Below are positions 11,608 to 24,792 of a DNA stretch of 64,000 bases, piece after piece. Origin of the DNA: Talaromyces rugulosus. Its lineage: Eukaryota > Ascomycota > Eurotiomycetes > Eurotiales > Trichocomaceae. The position numbers and the translations under genes are program-made. How positions within the stretch are numbered: position 1 is the stretch's first letter; each line of letters starts with the position of its first letter. The DNA lies in contig NC_049561.1 in assembly GCF_013368755.1 (NCBI RefSeq), positions 1,612,001 to 1,676,000 on the forward strand. Direction: 5' to 3'. The notes under the pieces were generated by a model, which did no database searches, was not told where the DNA came from, and saw only the letters and a list, made by a program, of their open reading frames with translations.

Positions 11608-14555
11608 ATGGTCTTGAAAAAGTGCACCATCTGCGACCGTAAATTCAAAAAGACCGAGCACTACAAGCGACACGAGCGCTCCCGTATGTGCTATATTCCC
11701 AGTATCATCCTATATACTCTTTTTCTAACTGGAACTAGACACCAAGGAACGTCCCTACGAGTGTAGTGTCTGCCATAAACGGTTTTCCCGCAGGTTTGTA
11801 GCAGTCTTTTCGTATATATGGGCATCATTGCTGACGTGACTCGGCCGCCAGCGATGTTCTGAGCAGACATGCTAAAGGCCATGTGCAGAACCAGAATAAT
11901 GAGGTATCCCAGGCGACAAATGGCACCAATGCCGCGCAGAATGCTACAGCGGACGCAAATCTCTCACAGCCTTCGACCTTGAATCCAGACCCTGCTCCAA
12001 TAGTCATGGATGACCAAAACCAGCTGTCAGAACGTCGGGCGTCCATGGCCACGCCGGTGCAACCGGGGGATCCCAACGATGGCCCGATGACACACCTGAT
12101 TCCCAATGGCACAGACGCTCTGGAAGATAGCCAACTGCCTCATATACCGACTCCGCGGGATATGCAGCTGGCTCCTCCAGGTGGGCTGTCGTCCAATTTG
12201 GACTTTCTCGCCGATATTTCTGTCCATCACAACCGAACCGAACCCGAGATGAACCCCATGATGATGGGTGATCAGCAACCATATTTTGGCTGGGGAAACG
12301 TGTCTGCCCTGAATCCCACGGATCAAGATGCATCCCAGCGTCCTATGGCCTTTGACGCAGTCCCAAATGAGATGCTACAGCTGTGGCTGGAACCACGGGC
12401 AGACAGCACATCCCATCATAGCTCCAACGATTACATCAGAGACCCCGCCATGAGTTTTATGGGGGATAACTTTCTTTCCCCCGGTCGAAGGAATAGCCAT
12501 TCAATTGATCCGGTCAAGTACGGCGACAACATCCCAAACGAGAGGTTCGCCCGAGTTGAGCGCTGCTGGTTTGCGCCATCTCCACTTGTTGGTCGCTTGA
12601 TTAATTCTCTATGGCGGGACATTTCGTGTTTCGAATGCGACAATCTATTCGCAGTTCCCACATATCACTCGTTGAACTCGTTGACAGACAACTACCCCGG
12701 AACACGCTTTGGCCTGGACGATGAGTGCCGACTCCGTCTACAGGCCATCTTCGGCCTTACACAAATGCCTGCTATGCTGGGTTTCGGGGCTTCTACGGCT
12801 GACGCTGTCTCTCCAACCGCATCTTCGACATCCGGGTCAATACCAACCTTTCCGCCGGCTGAAATTCTAGATATGGCGCTCGACTTGTACTTTAGGCATT
12901 TCCATCCGCTCGTCCCGTTCGTCCATATGCCGACGTTTTGTGCAAGAACAACAAGAACATCTCTGCTATTCGTCATGTGTCAGATTGGAATGAGCATCTT
13001 GGGCACCAAAGGGTCAACGAGTTTCGTCATGAAGACGTTCCCTTTTATCCTGGAGAAAATAAGTGGAGAGCTGTCCAAATGTGCCGTTGGCAGTGCGACT
13101 CCAGCGAGTCTCATGTCAACATTCGCTGCTGCATTTCTCATGCTCAACCTGGCTGCCATGACAGGGGTAAGTACATATTTTTATTTATACAGAAATGTAT
13201 CTGACAAGCACAGGAAAAACAGCATTTGCAGCAGTCACAGATGGTATACATCAATCTCATGTCGGTATGTATACCACTTTTTCTTCTACACTTCCGTGCA
13301 GCACATCTAACAGCTTAGGTTGCTCAACGACATGGCCTATTCGTTGCCGCCGAAGGGCATATCTTGGACATGGCGCTTTTTGAGGCTGTTCCGGATCTTG
13401 ACATGCGATGGAAAGCATGGAGCCGAGTGGAATCAGCAAAGCGGTATGTAAACTTTTTTTTTTAAGTGAAGTATGTTTTCTAACTGAACTAGTCTCATTG
13501 TTGGCCTGTTATCGCTCGACTCTTGGTACTCTTCATTCCTCTCAACCAGCCCAATCATCATGCCAGACGCGGTGCAACTCATCCTACCTTGTCACGACTC
13601 ACTCTTCAAAGCCAACTCATCCTCGCGATGGATGCAGCTAATCCGCAGCGGGAAACGCATTCTCATGCCCATGATCAAATCGCCCTCGGAAACCGTTGAC
13701 CTGCCAGCAATGGATTCGCCTGTAGTTGACGACATCTGCATGCATGCGGTATTGGCCATGATCCAGCTACGTCTTTCAGAGTCTTATCACCGTCTGATTT
13801 GTAACCGGACAACTTATCCCTTTGTGCCGTGCCATACATATGCCATGGACGGCCGGGCTCGCTGCTTGACCACGCTGCAGGTCCAAGTAATGAACGCATA
13901 CAGCAGCAACGACTATTCACTCGAGCGCTTGAATCCAAACTGCCTGGTCATGTGGCACCACATGTGCATGACCCTAACCGCCGACATGCAAATCTTCAAC
14001 CTCGCTGCGGGCCGTGACGGCGCCGAAGCAGCGCGCAGAGCTCTCGACGATATTGCAGCATGGAGCCAAACCCCCTCCGCGCGGCGTGCGTGTCTGCATG
14101 CCGCAGAGATATTCAAGATCCTCTCAAACCGGAAAGCGTCGGACGATATCATGTTCTTCTCGGCCTACGCTCTATTCTCGGCGGGCCTTGTTTTGGGGCT
14201 TTATACGTTTATGGTAGTGGTACCACAGTCAACGACAACAGAGGTTCAGGTTGGCGCGGCGTCGATCGAGGTTCTCGACGATACTATCGACTGGCAGCAG
14301 GTTGACTGTGAAGGGTTTAATATTACCGGTAACCAACCGTTTGCGACTGCGCCGACGGATATCCCCGCGATCAAATTTATTCGCAATGGAGGCACGATTT
14401 ATATTCGTGGTGTTCCGCAGCAGGGAGGATATCAGTCTGCGCGCCGGATCATGTTGGACTATGGCGGCTTGCTCAAGGACACGGGGAAGTGGAGTGTGCG
14501 CAAGTTTGCTTATGTGCTGCATATAATGAGTGATGTATTGATGGACGTTGACTGA
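11608..14555 (+). CDS. C2H2 zinc-finger transcription factor with fungal-specific regulatory domain
   Basis: Six exons (11608-11683, 11739-11793, 11852-13166, 13214-13264, 13319-13443, 13493-14555) encode 894 residues. Two C2H2 fingers open the protein: CTICDRKFKKTEHYKRH and CSVCHKRFSRSDVLSRH, linked by SHTKERPYE. The RSDxLxRH helix resembles fingers that contact G-rich DNA. A Ser/Pro/Gln-rich linker follows, and then the fungal_trans-type middle domain, recognisable at LDLYFRHFHPLVPFVHMPTF. It is located inside the catabolic group, between the CoA-transferase and the L-2-hydroxyglutarate dehydrogenase, so pathway-specific control is a fair inference. The finger exons are split at positions that preserve every Cys and His. 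Confidence 0.9.
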
Positions 14556-14957
14556 ATGAAGTAAAGTGGAATGTGATAACGATTTTATTGACGACTGGCT
14601 GACAAGCCAACATCCATCCCCAGGACTATACCACCGCCATATCGACGACATGGTTTCAATGCTGGGGACAACAAGAGAAGAAGAAGCAAGAGAAGCAGCT
14701 CTCTCAGTCGATGTGTATTCCGCACGAGTACTACTAGTGGCTCGGAAATATTGCCTGCAACAAATTAGCAGTACAAGTTTGTACACTACGAATATTATGT
14801 ATGAAACGAATTGTCACGGGTTGAAATGTGTTCGATCACTTCTGTACTAATTGTTTAGGAATTCAATGTTCTAGATATCTGCTATATAATCCTAGCTTCT
14901 TACACATGTATTAAATTCTATATACAAATCTATCATTTCTATATTGAATATAAAAAA
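14556..14957. other. Convergent 3' region
   Basis: 402 bases between two converging genes. I see no gene; it should hold the two 3' untranslated ends. The second half is AT-rich. Confidence 0.5.
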
Positions 14958-16305
14958 CTAATTCCGATACAATAGCCCCTCCACCATCTCTCCAATGGCC
15001 AACGAGCTAGTCAGCCCAGGACTTTCAATCCCCAGCAAATTCACAAACCCTGCATACCCTTCCTCTTCCCGAATAACAAAATCCTGGAATCCTTTACCAG
15101 CCGTGTTCGAACTCGCATGGCCCAATTTGGGGCGGATCCCGCAGTAGTCCGACGCGATTGCATCAGCCTCAATGCTTGGTAAGTATCGTCTGATTTCGGG
15201 CAGGGCTTGCTGTAGACGTGCCGGCGAGGGCCGATAGTCATCCGGAGAATCGACCCATTCGACATCTGGACCGAAACGGATGCGGCCGCCCATGTCGAGG
15301 GTGAGATGTGTGCCTAGGCCGCCATGCCCAGGGACAGGGGCTGGGTAGATCAAAGTGGATGAAGTTGGCTTTGAAGCACTATACGAAAAGTACGAGCCCT
15401 TGGCATAAAACGGCTGTTTGTGGCGCTCGGGGGGCAGGATCATGTTGTTTATGTGGCAGGCGTACAGACCGGCCGAGTTGATGAGCGTGTCCACTGTAAT
15501 TGAGGTTTCCTCCTGATCAACAGCCTCAGGAGATGACGAGGTGAATATCCGATACCCTTCTTTCCCACCATTAATCGGCTCAACGCGTGTAACGGCTGTT
15601 TGAAAAGCGATATCTCCGCCTCGATCCTCAAACTGGCCCTGCAAACAGGTCATTAGAGAATGCGCATCCACAATCCCCGTCGTGGGTGACTCGACGACAC
15701 CCGCCAGTGCCTGCACGTCGGGCTCTGTGCGTGCCGCTTCTTCGTGGCTAACAAGGCACGTCGGTACGCCAATATCCTGCGCATGCTGGCGCAGTTTTAG
15801 GCAGACTTCCCATTCAGCGTCGGTCTGTGCGACGATCCATTTCTTCGTCCGGCGGTGCGGGATATTTTGCGTGGCACATAGATTGTACAGCAAGTTTTTG
15901 CCCTCGATGCAGAGCCGTGTTTTGAGCGAGTCGGCTGGGTAGTATATGCCCGCGTGGATTACCTGGTAGATCAGTATATACTGAGAGAAAGAAGAAAAGA
16001 CAAGAAGAAAAAGGATTTACCTCGGAATTTCGACTGCTCGTTTCTGTCCCCGCTGCACCGTGTCGTTCGAGGAGCAATGTTGATGTACCCTGTCGCGCAG
16101 CCAGCTGCCGTGCAATGGCGAGCCCAACGACGCCCGCGCCAATGACCTTTCAAAAATCAGTCGAGAAAACTAGCTACAAGGAAAATAATGCAAGATGGCT
16201 TACCGCATGCGTAAAGTCCGCGTTGGATACTCGCGACGTCGAGAACGTACGACGAGATCGGAGAATGTGGTTGACGAGACTGGTCTTGATGGTGCGGGGA
16301 GACAT
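14958..16305 (-). CDS. L-2-hydroxyglutarate dehydrogenase (FAD-dependent)
   Basis: Three exons (16305-16204, 16146-16021, 15962-14958), phase 0 junctions, 410 residues. A basic leader ([12 protein letters not shown]) suggests mitochondrial import. The dinucleotide motif [13 protein letters not shown] at about 35-47 is followed by ERH, HAGIYYP, an INSAG segment and [18 protein letters not shown] near the end, all typical of the L2HGDH/LhgO family. The enzyme oxidises L-2-hydroxyglutarate to 2-oxoglutarate and passes electrons to the quinone pool. It is usually metabolite repair, but bacterial relatives act in glutarate degradation, which is notable given the SUGCT-like gene 4 kb away. Confidence 0.9.
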
Positions 16306-16717
16306 TTGGTTGGCTGCTGCCAGCCAGCCGCAATAGAAAAGCTCTAGAAGTTGGGGGGTGTCTGTTGTTTTCAAGTCATTGAAAAAGGAATATGTCTCTG
16401 ATCCTTTACATATAGTGGTCGCTGCTGGCAATTGAATGTTTCTTCAATGGATGATGGGTTATGGTTGAGGCCCGAGGTTATCGTTATCGCTATCGAAATT
16501 TGGAGCTTCTTCGGATTTTAATCCGTTTCCGACTTATCCCCGAACTATACAAAACATGTACATAGCTAAATATATTGACATGAAATAGGTAGTGTATGAT
16601 TGCTCAGTTATATAATGTCTACCTCTATACGAAACATAACCATCGCTAATATCAACTCCAGTGGTATCTTGCACACATGTTATATCCAGAATCAATATGA
16701 CTATAAAACGTCTATGT
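16306..16717. promoter_or_regulatory. Promoter of the L-2-hydroxyglutarate dehydrogenase; VPS52 3' region
   Basis: 412 bases without a gene. A TTGGGGGGTG block lies near 16351; the remainder is AT-rich. Confidence 0.4.
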
Positions 16718-18970
16718 TCAACCGCGTTTCGATACATTTTTTAACATCTCGTTAAAGTGCTATTCAAGTCAGTAATTGGTACCTTTTTTGAACAAGCAAA
16801 GAAGGATACATACCGCTTTCTGTTCATTCGCTAGTTTACCATCCGTATCCTGCGCACTGTTAGCAAACACATGTATTCCAGCTGGACGGGCAAAACTCAC
16901 GCTGATTATAGTCAAAATCAACGAGTAATTATTATACAAGAATCGTTCTCGCCGTTTAGTATCGCCAGATCCCCTGCCTAGTTTGGCTAGCAGTGCATCG
17001 AATTCCGTACCCAGTCGACTAAGACTGTTCGACACGGGTTCGTCGTCGCCGGCCTCGCTGCTCAGGCACAAAATGCCATGCAGCAGTTGGCCGAATCGCT
17101 GTGTGAGAAAATGAGGCGCCGAGGACTGTTTCGCTTCATCCATTGTCAGAGATAGGGCAGATACGGAACTTCGTGCAGCACCAGATGAAAGACGTTTGAG
17201 AGACTCGCAATGCAAGTCCATGATCTTTTGGAATCGAGGCCATAGATGCATATTGATTCCGTTTATATATGTCTCAGCCACTGGCACTTTCCGTCGCTGG
17301 AGCTCAAAGGCTGATCGCTGGTTTAACCGCACGCAGAGGAGAACACCGAGGCAGTCGGTCGTGTTGTCGGTGAGCTGTTTTGTCATGGCCGAACCCAAAG
17401 TGAACAACGGCTCGAAAATCTCGCTCGCTGTCCGAGAAATGTGATGAAAGGACTTGACCGAAAACATCTTCGTGAGAAAAGAGTATTCCGACGAGACATT
17501 GTCAACCAATGCCAAATTGAAGTTTCTAAATGGCACCTCAAACCCATGTGTGGCCTTTTCTTCTTCGGCAATATATGAACTGATTGCCATATGACTGGTT
17601 GTCCTGAGAACCTCAATCCGCCTTCCAAGAGAGAATGGGTCATGTGCGACACCTCTTCCACCTGGACCACCACTACTGCTTCTCTGCGCGGAAGGGTCTC
17701 CTCCAAGGACATTGTTCTGATCAGATGCATGGATTTTAAGCTTTTCCAACGCTTGGATGTAGCGTGTAAAATTCGACAAGTAGTACCATCGCATCGTATT
17801 TACATAGGCTTGTGTTATCTCGTCTGAAAGGGCTGGGTGAGCTCGCGATAGGAACGAGTATAAATCTTTGTATTTGACAAGGTGCTGCTGCTGAATGACC
17901 TGAGCGTTCATATTTGGCGAACGGATGGCTTTGATTTGGGCGACTAAATAGTCTCTGATTCTGACGGTAGCCTATTATGTATGGTTAGCAAGGCAGCATG
18001 GTAATCAAGTCAGAAGAACAACCTTGTGTTTAAGAGCGACGAGCAGCGGGTTCACATCCTCTACAGCCTTCACAGACGAGCCGGCTGATTTTTCGATACT
18101 CGCACTGCGGGCCTCGACCTCGTTCAGGGCCTTGACCCAGTTCTCATCGATGGGCCCCTCGGAAATAACCCGGACTGTTTTTGGTGATATACTGATTTCC
18201 TCGACCGCAGGACCGAGTAGTCGTTCAACGTTGCGCCGATTTTCCAGCTTGGCATTCAACTGCACGGATCGCGTCTGTAGTGTTTCGATTTCGGCGGAAA
18301 CGGTGCCAAGTTCGGACTGGAAGTCTGAGAGGTATGATTCGACCGATTTGAGGACGTCGTCACAATCCTGTTGGTATATTAGCAAGTATATTCAGGAATT
18401 CGATATCTTCAACCACATACCACGATGGCATTATGGAGCTCCTGGAATTTGTCTCGGTCGCCCTCAACTACGTGCATGTCAGCAAAAGTGTTATGTCTCT
18501 CCACAAGTAAATAAAAACCGACATTGTTGTATGGTTGCAACACCCGCTTCGCTGCTGAGAATTCCTCCCGAGTCCTTTCCTCGGGTGACGAATTCTTCAA
18601 GACTAAGCTCCCCAAAATCAATAGCGTCGACTAATTGCGTGGGTTTTTCCATCGGAGGCTCTCCCAGGCTGTCTGCCGTCTTCCTCCCGATGATGCCATA
18701 AAGCACATCTACCGGACCAGCGGTTCCAGGAGGCGGCGTGCGCGCGAGGGCGGATTTGTGTGGGGGTCCATTGGACGGGATTCTGGCCGTGGTCGGCAGG
18801 GAAGTACTCGAGTCGTTCGGAGTGAGCAGGAGCGAGGTAGAGGAGGAACGAGGGTGCAAGCTTGGGCGAAAGGCTTGTGACGGAGGAGGACGCGGCGATC
18901 TTTGGCGGTTGTTGAGAGGTGGCGGTGTTCCCGAAGGAGTCGAGTGGCCAGAAAGGCGATCGAGCCACAT
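16718..18970 (-). CDS. VPS52: Vps52, subunit of the GARP/EARP tethering complex
   Basis: Six exons (18970-18523, 18467-18421, 18367-18023, 17971-16901, 16849-16814, 16759-16718) encode 662 residues. A Pro/Ser-rich N-terminus leads to FGELSLEEFVTRG, then coiled-coil text (FQSELGTVSAEIETLQTRS) and the conserved body containing VKYKDLYSFLSRAHP and MRWYYLSNFTRYIQ, ending EQKAHFNEML. GARP tethers endosome-derived vesicles at the trans-Golgi network. The ATG at 18970 starts MWLDRLSG; the triplet two codons upstream is GTG. The first intron has an uncommon GTCGGT donor, supported by the restored IQQFEGDRDKFQELH text. Confidence 0.9.
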
Positions 18971-19167
18971 CCTCACAGGCCAGCAGTCACAAGGCGCTCA
19001 ATGCGTCGAGGTTGGCGAGATGAGGCCAGACCGAAGCTCGACTGCGGTTATCGCGAATCCGGGGCAGCCAGGTCCGGCTTTACCCAATCGGGAAAGCGCG
19101 CTTTCTTCACGTTTTAGTATGTGCTGCGTTTAGCATGTGCTATTATTATTACTGACTATGTAGTGGG

Positions 19168-19203
19168 AGCAGCAGCAGCAGTAGTAGTAGTAGTAGTAGT
19201 AGG
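19168..19203. repeat. (AGC)n-(AGT)n microsatellite
   Basis: About four AGC units run directly into about seven AGT units. Non-coding, between divergent genes. Confidence 0.9.
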
Positions 19204-19231
19204 TAGCGAATAGCACCTCACGGAATGTTCC

Positions 19232-19272
19232 TTATTATTATTATTATTATTATTATTGTTGTTGTTGTTGTT
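19232..19272. repeat. (TTA)n-(TTG)n microsatellite
   Basis: Eight to nine TTA units continue into about five TTG units, 28 bases beyond the AGC/AGT block. Both tracts change unit midway, as expected from point mutation and slippage. Confidence 0.9.
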
Positions 19273-19669
19273 CTTGTTATTGTTTCTTAGTAAAAAGGCT
19301 ACGCTGTCGGATCCTACTGCGTTTTCCGGCCTGCGACCTGCACCTCTTCTAAGGATATGCAGTTATATCGAGACATGTATTAGCCGACCATGCCTCATAA
19401 TGACAACTAGAGTATTGCTATCATTATGTTGCAAGGCAGCAACCCCCGCCAAAAACCGTTCGCCCCAATGCAGCCTAGCGCGGGAAAAACCCGACGAGCC
19501 AGTTAGTGAAGATTATTTCTTTCCGCGTCCCACATCCTTTCCCACTGGGCTCTTTTTTTTCTCGTCTCGCTTCTCCTCTCCCACGCGCCCTCCTCTTCCC
19601 ACCTCTTCCTCTTCGCCCTGCTGTACTTCTGTCTCTATACGCCCTTTTTCTCTATATCAATCCTTCACC

Positions 19670-20365
19670 ATGGCCGACGACGCCCAGGTATGTTCATCTG
19701 CTGCTGTGCCCCGCAGCGCTGCCTCTATCCCCCCGCCCCGCCTTGGTTCCCCTCCTCGCCTCCTTGTCTTATGCACATCACCATCAACTCCAATCTATCT
19801 TTTTATTGTATGACTCCCCTAACATTCGCCTGCGCAGCATGAGCACACCTTCGACAGCGCCGACGCCGGTGCGTCCGCGACTTTCCCTATGCAGTGCTCT
19901 GCTCTGCGTAAGAACGGTCACGTTGTGATCAAGGGCCGCCCTTGCAAGATCGTCGATATGTCTACCTCCAAGACTGGAAAGCACGGTCACGCCAAGGTCC
20001 ACTTGGTCGCCATCGACATCTTCACTGGCAAGAAGCTCGAAGATCTGTCTCCCTCCACCCACAACATGGACGTCCCGAACGTGTCCCGCAAGGAGTTCCA
20101 GCTTGTAAGTTGCTCTACCACCTATATATTAAAAACAAAAGTCCCCCGCAGCGACTAACACAATCTTTTCTAGCTTGACATCACCGACGATGGATTCCTT
20201 TCCCTTATGGATGATGGCGGCAACACCAAGGACGACGTCAAGGTCCCTGACGGTGAAGTTGGTGACAGAATCAACAAGCTCTTCACCGATGAGGGCAAGG
20301 ATGTTAGCGTTACTGTCATGTCTGCCATGGGTGAGGAAGTTGCTGTCGAGTGCAAGGGTGCTTAG
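19670..20365 (+). CDS. Translation factor eIF5A
   Basis: Three exons (19670-19687, 19838-20104, 20174-20365), 158 residues, the normal length. The hypusination loop [12 protein letters not shown] is intact, with the modified lysine at Lys53. The C-terminal OB-fold domain follows from about residue 90. eIF5A relieves ribosome stalling, notably at polyproline, and assists termination. The first exon codes only MADDAQ before a 150-base intron, so the next exon supplies almost the whole protein. Confidence 0.97.
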
Positions 20366-20973
20366 ATTATTCTTTTACCCTTTTTTTTTTCAAGCCTCAA
20401 CACAATTTTTTTTTACCACCGTTCATGCCCAAAAAAATATATTCATGCCTTCACGATGTTTTGGGAGCAACTATGTCTCGCCAATGGTCAAACACCTCTC
20501 TTGATGCTGGGTGTTTTGCTCGTTTGTTTCTTTCCTCACAGCGTCAAGATAAGTTACTCGCAGACTTGGCTCGTGCCAACATTACGATCACCATGAAATC
20601 ATACGTATGACAAAAGATCAGTTGGAAAGCTCGTTCCAGGTTTAGGAGCATTTCAACGTGAAATTTTCAATCAAGGAAGTGGACAATTGGTTCTCTCAAG
20701 TTGCATTATTCTTGTAGAAGATTAATATTACGGTAGTAGTGGTAACATGAAGAAAACATGTAGTTTTGTAGCGTCTGGTCGATTTGCTGCTCCTCCGCCC
20801 ATTTAGGGAAAGCGGGTTCCAAGCAAATGCAGAACTCCACCACGACTTGACCTCGCCGCCAATCTTTTCTGAATGCGTGCTTCCGACCTCGCCTGTTGAA
20901 ACAAAAAAGCAAAAAAAAAGAACAAGCTGCATGGCCGACCAGGAATAAAACAGCATGAGAGGCGCTTGCCGCG
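20366..20973. other. eIF5A 3' region and RRN7 promoter
   Basis: 608 bases without a recognisable gene. T-rich tracts follow the eIF5A stop codon. The short open frames on both strands show no family features. Confidence 0.45.
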
Positions 20974-23138
20974 ATGGAGTACGTCAAGCGCGGCCCTTGC
21001 GGGCAAGACGGGTGTCGCGAAAGGCGCTACTACTTGCAAGATGGAGTCTGGTTTTGCAGACGGGGTCACCAACAAGAGGTACAACGACCTGCCTTCATGA
21101 AATTCTTTTCAACAATACCTTTTCTTCTCTTCTTCTAGTAAATGGCTACTTACCCAATGTAATTCTGGCTAGGGCCGGCAAGTCGAAGAGGACCCTGATG
21201 ATTTTGGAAGACGAGGAACGATACATCGCGTGAAGAGAGTCGCCGAAGAAAAAATCCAGAAGAGTAAGTTTTTCTAACCAAACATGGAGTACGATGGTTT
21301 CTGACATGAATTCCAGCATACAGCGGCCGGCGAGGTTATCGTCTCTTCATACAGGCTTACCAGCTCATACTTTGGAAACAATGTCATGTACTAGTACACG
21401 AAAAAGGGTTTCCTGCTGACCTAGAGGTAACTTTCTTATCAGTTTTCTTCTTCTTTCTTAAATGTACTGACTTCTCATAAAGAAAGTGGTAAAAGACCTC
21501 TGGGCGTTACGGCTACAGTCGCTGGTAGACAAGTTCGACGAGTCGCTCGACGCAGCAGACAGCAATGGCAGCGCAGAGATTTTCAGCTCACAGGCTAGTG
21601 CCATCGACGCTGTCGAAGATAAAAGCCCAAGCTCTTCTACGGCTCGAAAGGTAACCGATAACCCGTTATTGGAGGAAAGCTTGGGTCTTTGCTATTTGGG
21701 CACTTTGCTGCTGCGTCTGCCTGTTAGCATCGGTGATATCTATAGGTGAGTCATCCACAGACTCACAGACTTAATTTTTTTTCTATTTCTTCCCCTTATT
21801 TTGCGGTTGGACTTGACATTTAATAATATAAATTTATCAGGTTCGCAATGAGAGAAGAACTGCCCTTTGTGCAGGCCATCAGACTTGTTCCTCTTGAAAT
21901 AAGAGACAGGCTTACGCAGGTCTACACCAGAGCACTCAGTGTACAGGTAAACCAGCGACATCTCAGCTAAATTCTCCTTCACAGCTAACTGTGTCCTAGA
22001 CAGCTTTAAGCGGTGAACGCCTCCATGAAACCGTCTACCAATTGGGGATGATGTATTCTCGGGAATATAATATCACATTCCCTCCCTTGAACGTGCCCCT
22101 CATGCTCTTCCAATTTGTACGACAATTGGCACTACCTTGTAAGAATAACAAACCACCAAACATCCCCAAAAGCTCTGCCTTCTGACAATGTTGTATTTAG
22201 TGGAAGTATATTCCTCTGTGAGGAAACTGCAACAAATCCTTGACTTCTCATTTCAGTTCCCACTGGATAAAAAAACGTCTACTCGAGCGCTCAGTTTTCC
22301 AGAAGCTCAACTTCTGGCTCTGATTGTTGTTGCTACGAAACTGATATTTCCTTTCAGCAAAACAAAGGGCTTCCCCATTTCAGCCACAGAACCAGCCGCA
22401 CAAGTCCTAGATTGGAATGTGTGGAACGCTGCACAAAAGCACTTTGAAAAGAAAAGCAAAGAAAAGGGGCGCCTTGCCAAAGGGCAGGAAGTCACGGTCA
22501 ATGATGGCCATGTGTTTCATCTGACCGGACAGCAAATGGATGATTATTTGGATTGGTATGAGAATACTTGGATTGATAAAAACAGGGGTAAGTAATACTT
22601 TCCTTCTTGGCAAATGAGCGGAATTCTAACTTTCAGCAAAGCCGCGAATCCTCTAGCACCCATGTTCCCAATCTCTCGCATGGAGTCTAGTAGTCATCCT
22701 GCAGAAACAAAGCCTAGTACGAAAGAAAAGGAAGATATAGAGGAAAAGATAAGAACGGTGACTGGCGGCATTACTCCGGCTGAAACTGTTCCACCAAAGC
22801 ACTCCGAAGGCAGCGAGGGAAAACAAAATGGCAATTCTGATGACGAAGAAGAAGAAGAAAACGACGACACCACACCTCGCCCAGGCTACTCATACCGGGT
22901 CTACAAACAGGAATCGGATATGCCCAAAACAGCACGTAAATTCTACGAAACGGCAGCCAACTTGTCAGGTTTGTCGTTGAAGACACTCATGGCAGCCGTC
23001 AATCGTAGCGAGCTCAAGCTTGAGAAATGGCAGGAGGATACTCGGCGAGCAGAATATCACGGCGAGAGAAATGTGGAATATACGGCATTTCGAGACATCG
23101 AAGAAGGAGATGAATGGGGGACAGATTCTGAAGAATAA
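20974..23138 (+). CDS. RRN7: RNA polymerase I core factor subunit Rrn7/TAF1B
   Basis: Eight exons (20974-21078, 21173-21263, 21317-21426, 21483-21745, 21841-21946, 22000-22138, 22201-22587, 22642-23138) encode 565 residues. The N-terminal zinc ribbon is clear: CGQDGC at about 9-14, then WFCRRGH near 28-34. GRRGYRLFIQAYQLILWKQ, opening the N-terminal cyclin-like fold, follows, then VVKDLWALRL. The C-terminal third holds an acidic stretch (DDEEEEENDD). The protein is a TFIIB-like factor that recruits Pol I to the rDNA promoter. The last intron needs an AAAG acceptor to keep frame, the least certain junction. The ATG at 20974 is chosen because it starts MEYVKRGPCG in frame with the ribbon. Confidence 0.88.
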
Positions 23139-23386
23139 AATGCAAATAAACCTAAATATTTCTTGAATCGAAAATAATTATCGCATCTAATTCGCCATTA
23201 ATGATATACCGGAATAAACACGCTAGTCCATATCGGGACTGCAACTTAGGGCAGTAAGCCCTATTGCCGTATCCGTCATCGCTCCACATCTCGCTTAGCC
23301 CTTCAAGACTCCTTCCGTGCGGCGACTGTCAGCGACGTTTGCTCGATCGACCACAGGAACAGACGACATCGACGAATATCGCAACC

Positions 23387-24212
<826 letters not shown>

Positions 24213-24792
24213 ACGATTCGCCCCCCAATCGAGGAAAAAGTTCTTGTCGGGGAGTGGTGTTGTTACTGGGGAGTTGTTATTTTACACTTTTTTTGTCATG
24301 TCCGGGGTTGTTATGGCAGTAGAGTTATTCCGGTCACAAGTTTAAAAAAAAAAATAACAAAAATTTGGTCCGATATTCACGGGTTACGAAGCTTTTTTTT
24401 TGCGCTCATCACTACGTGTGTTAGATGAATGGAGACCCAATATGTCCTGCTAAACAATTGGGAATTGACATCAGAGAGGCTGTCTTTTTCTTTTATCTTT
24501 CTGATCGACTCTCCCGCTCCGAGACAGATGATTCAATGTTACAAATTATATACACTAGTTCTTTTTGCTCGTGTAAAATCTACGTGGTCAATTCCTCATC
24601 TCTTCACATTTAAAAGTGTCCAGACACCTGAAAGTACATGGATATTGTACATCATAAAAAATAGCAAAAAAGGAAAAAGAAAACAAAACATCACAGCTCC
24701 TGCTAGTCAGCATCTCAAAATGTGATGCAACACATCAAACACGTGGGTAGCTAATCCACGAAACTACGGTTTCCTCTCAACTTGCGCGACGT
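24213..24792. other. Convergent 3' region
   Basis: 580 bases between the ubiquitin-eL40 and YIPF-type genes, which converge here. No gene seen; several A- and T-runs. Confidence 0.5.

Larger units (their letters stand above)
18971..19669. promoter_or_regulatory. Divergent promoter between VPS52 and eIF5A with simple repeats
   Basis: 699 bases, no gene. It contains two trinucleotide repeat blocks and, from about 19540 to 19660, a pyrimidine-rich leader typical of highly expressed translation genes, ending at the eIF5A start. Confidence 0.5.

Noticed and set aside
23246..23262. Inverted repeat AGGGCagtaaGCCCT before ubiquitin-eL40
   Set aside because: A stem of five bases is expected by chance at this frequency; no second example near other ribosomal genes in the window.
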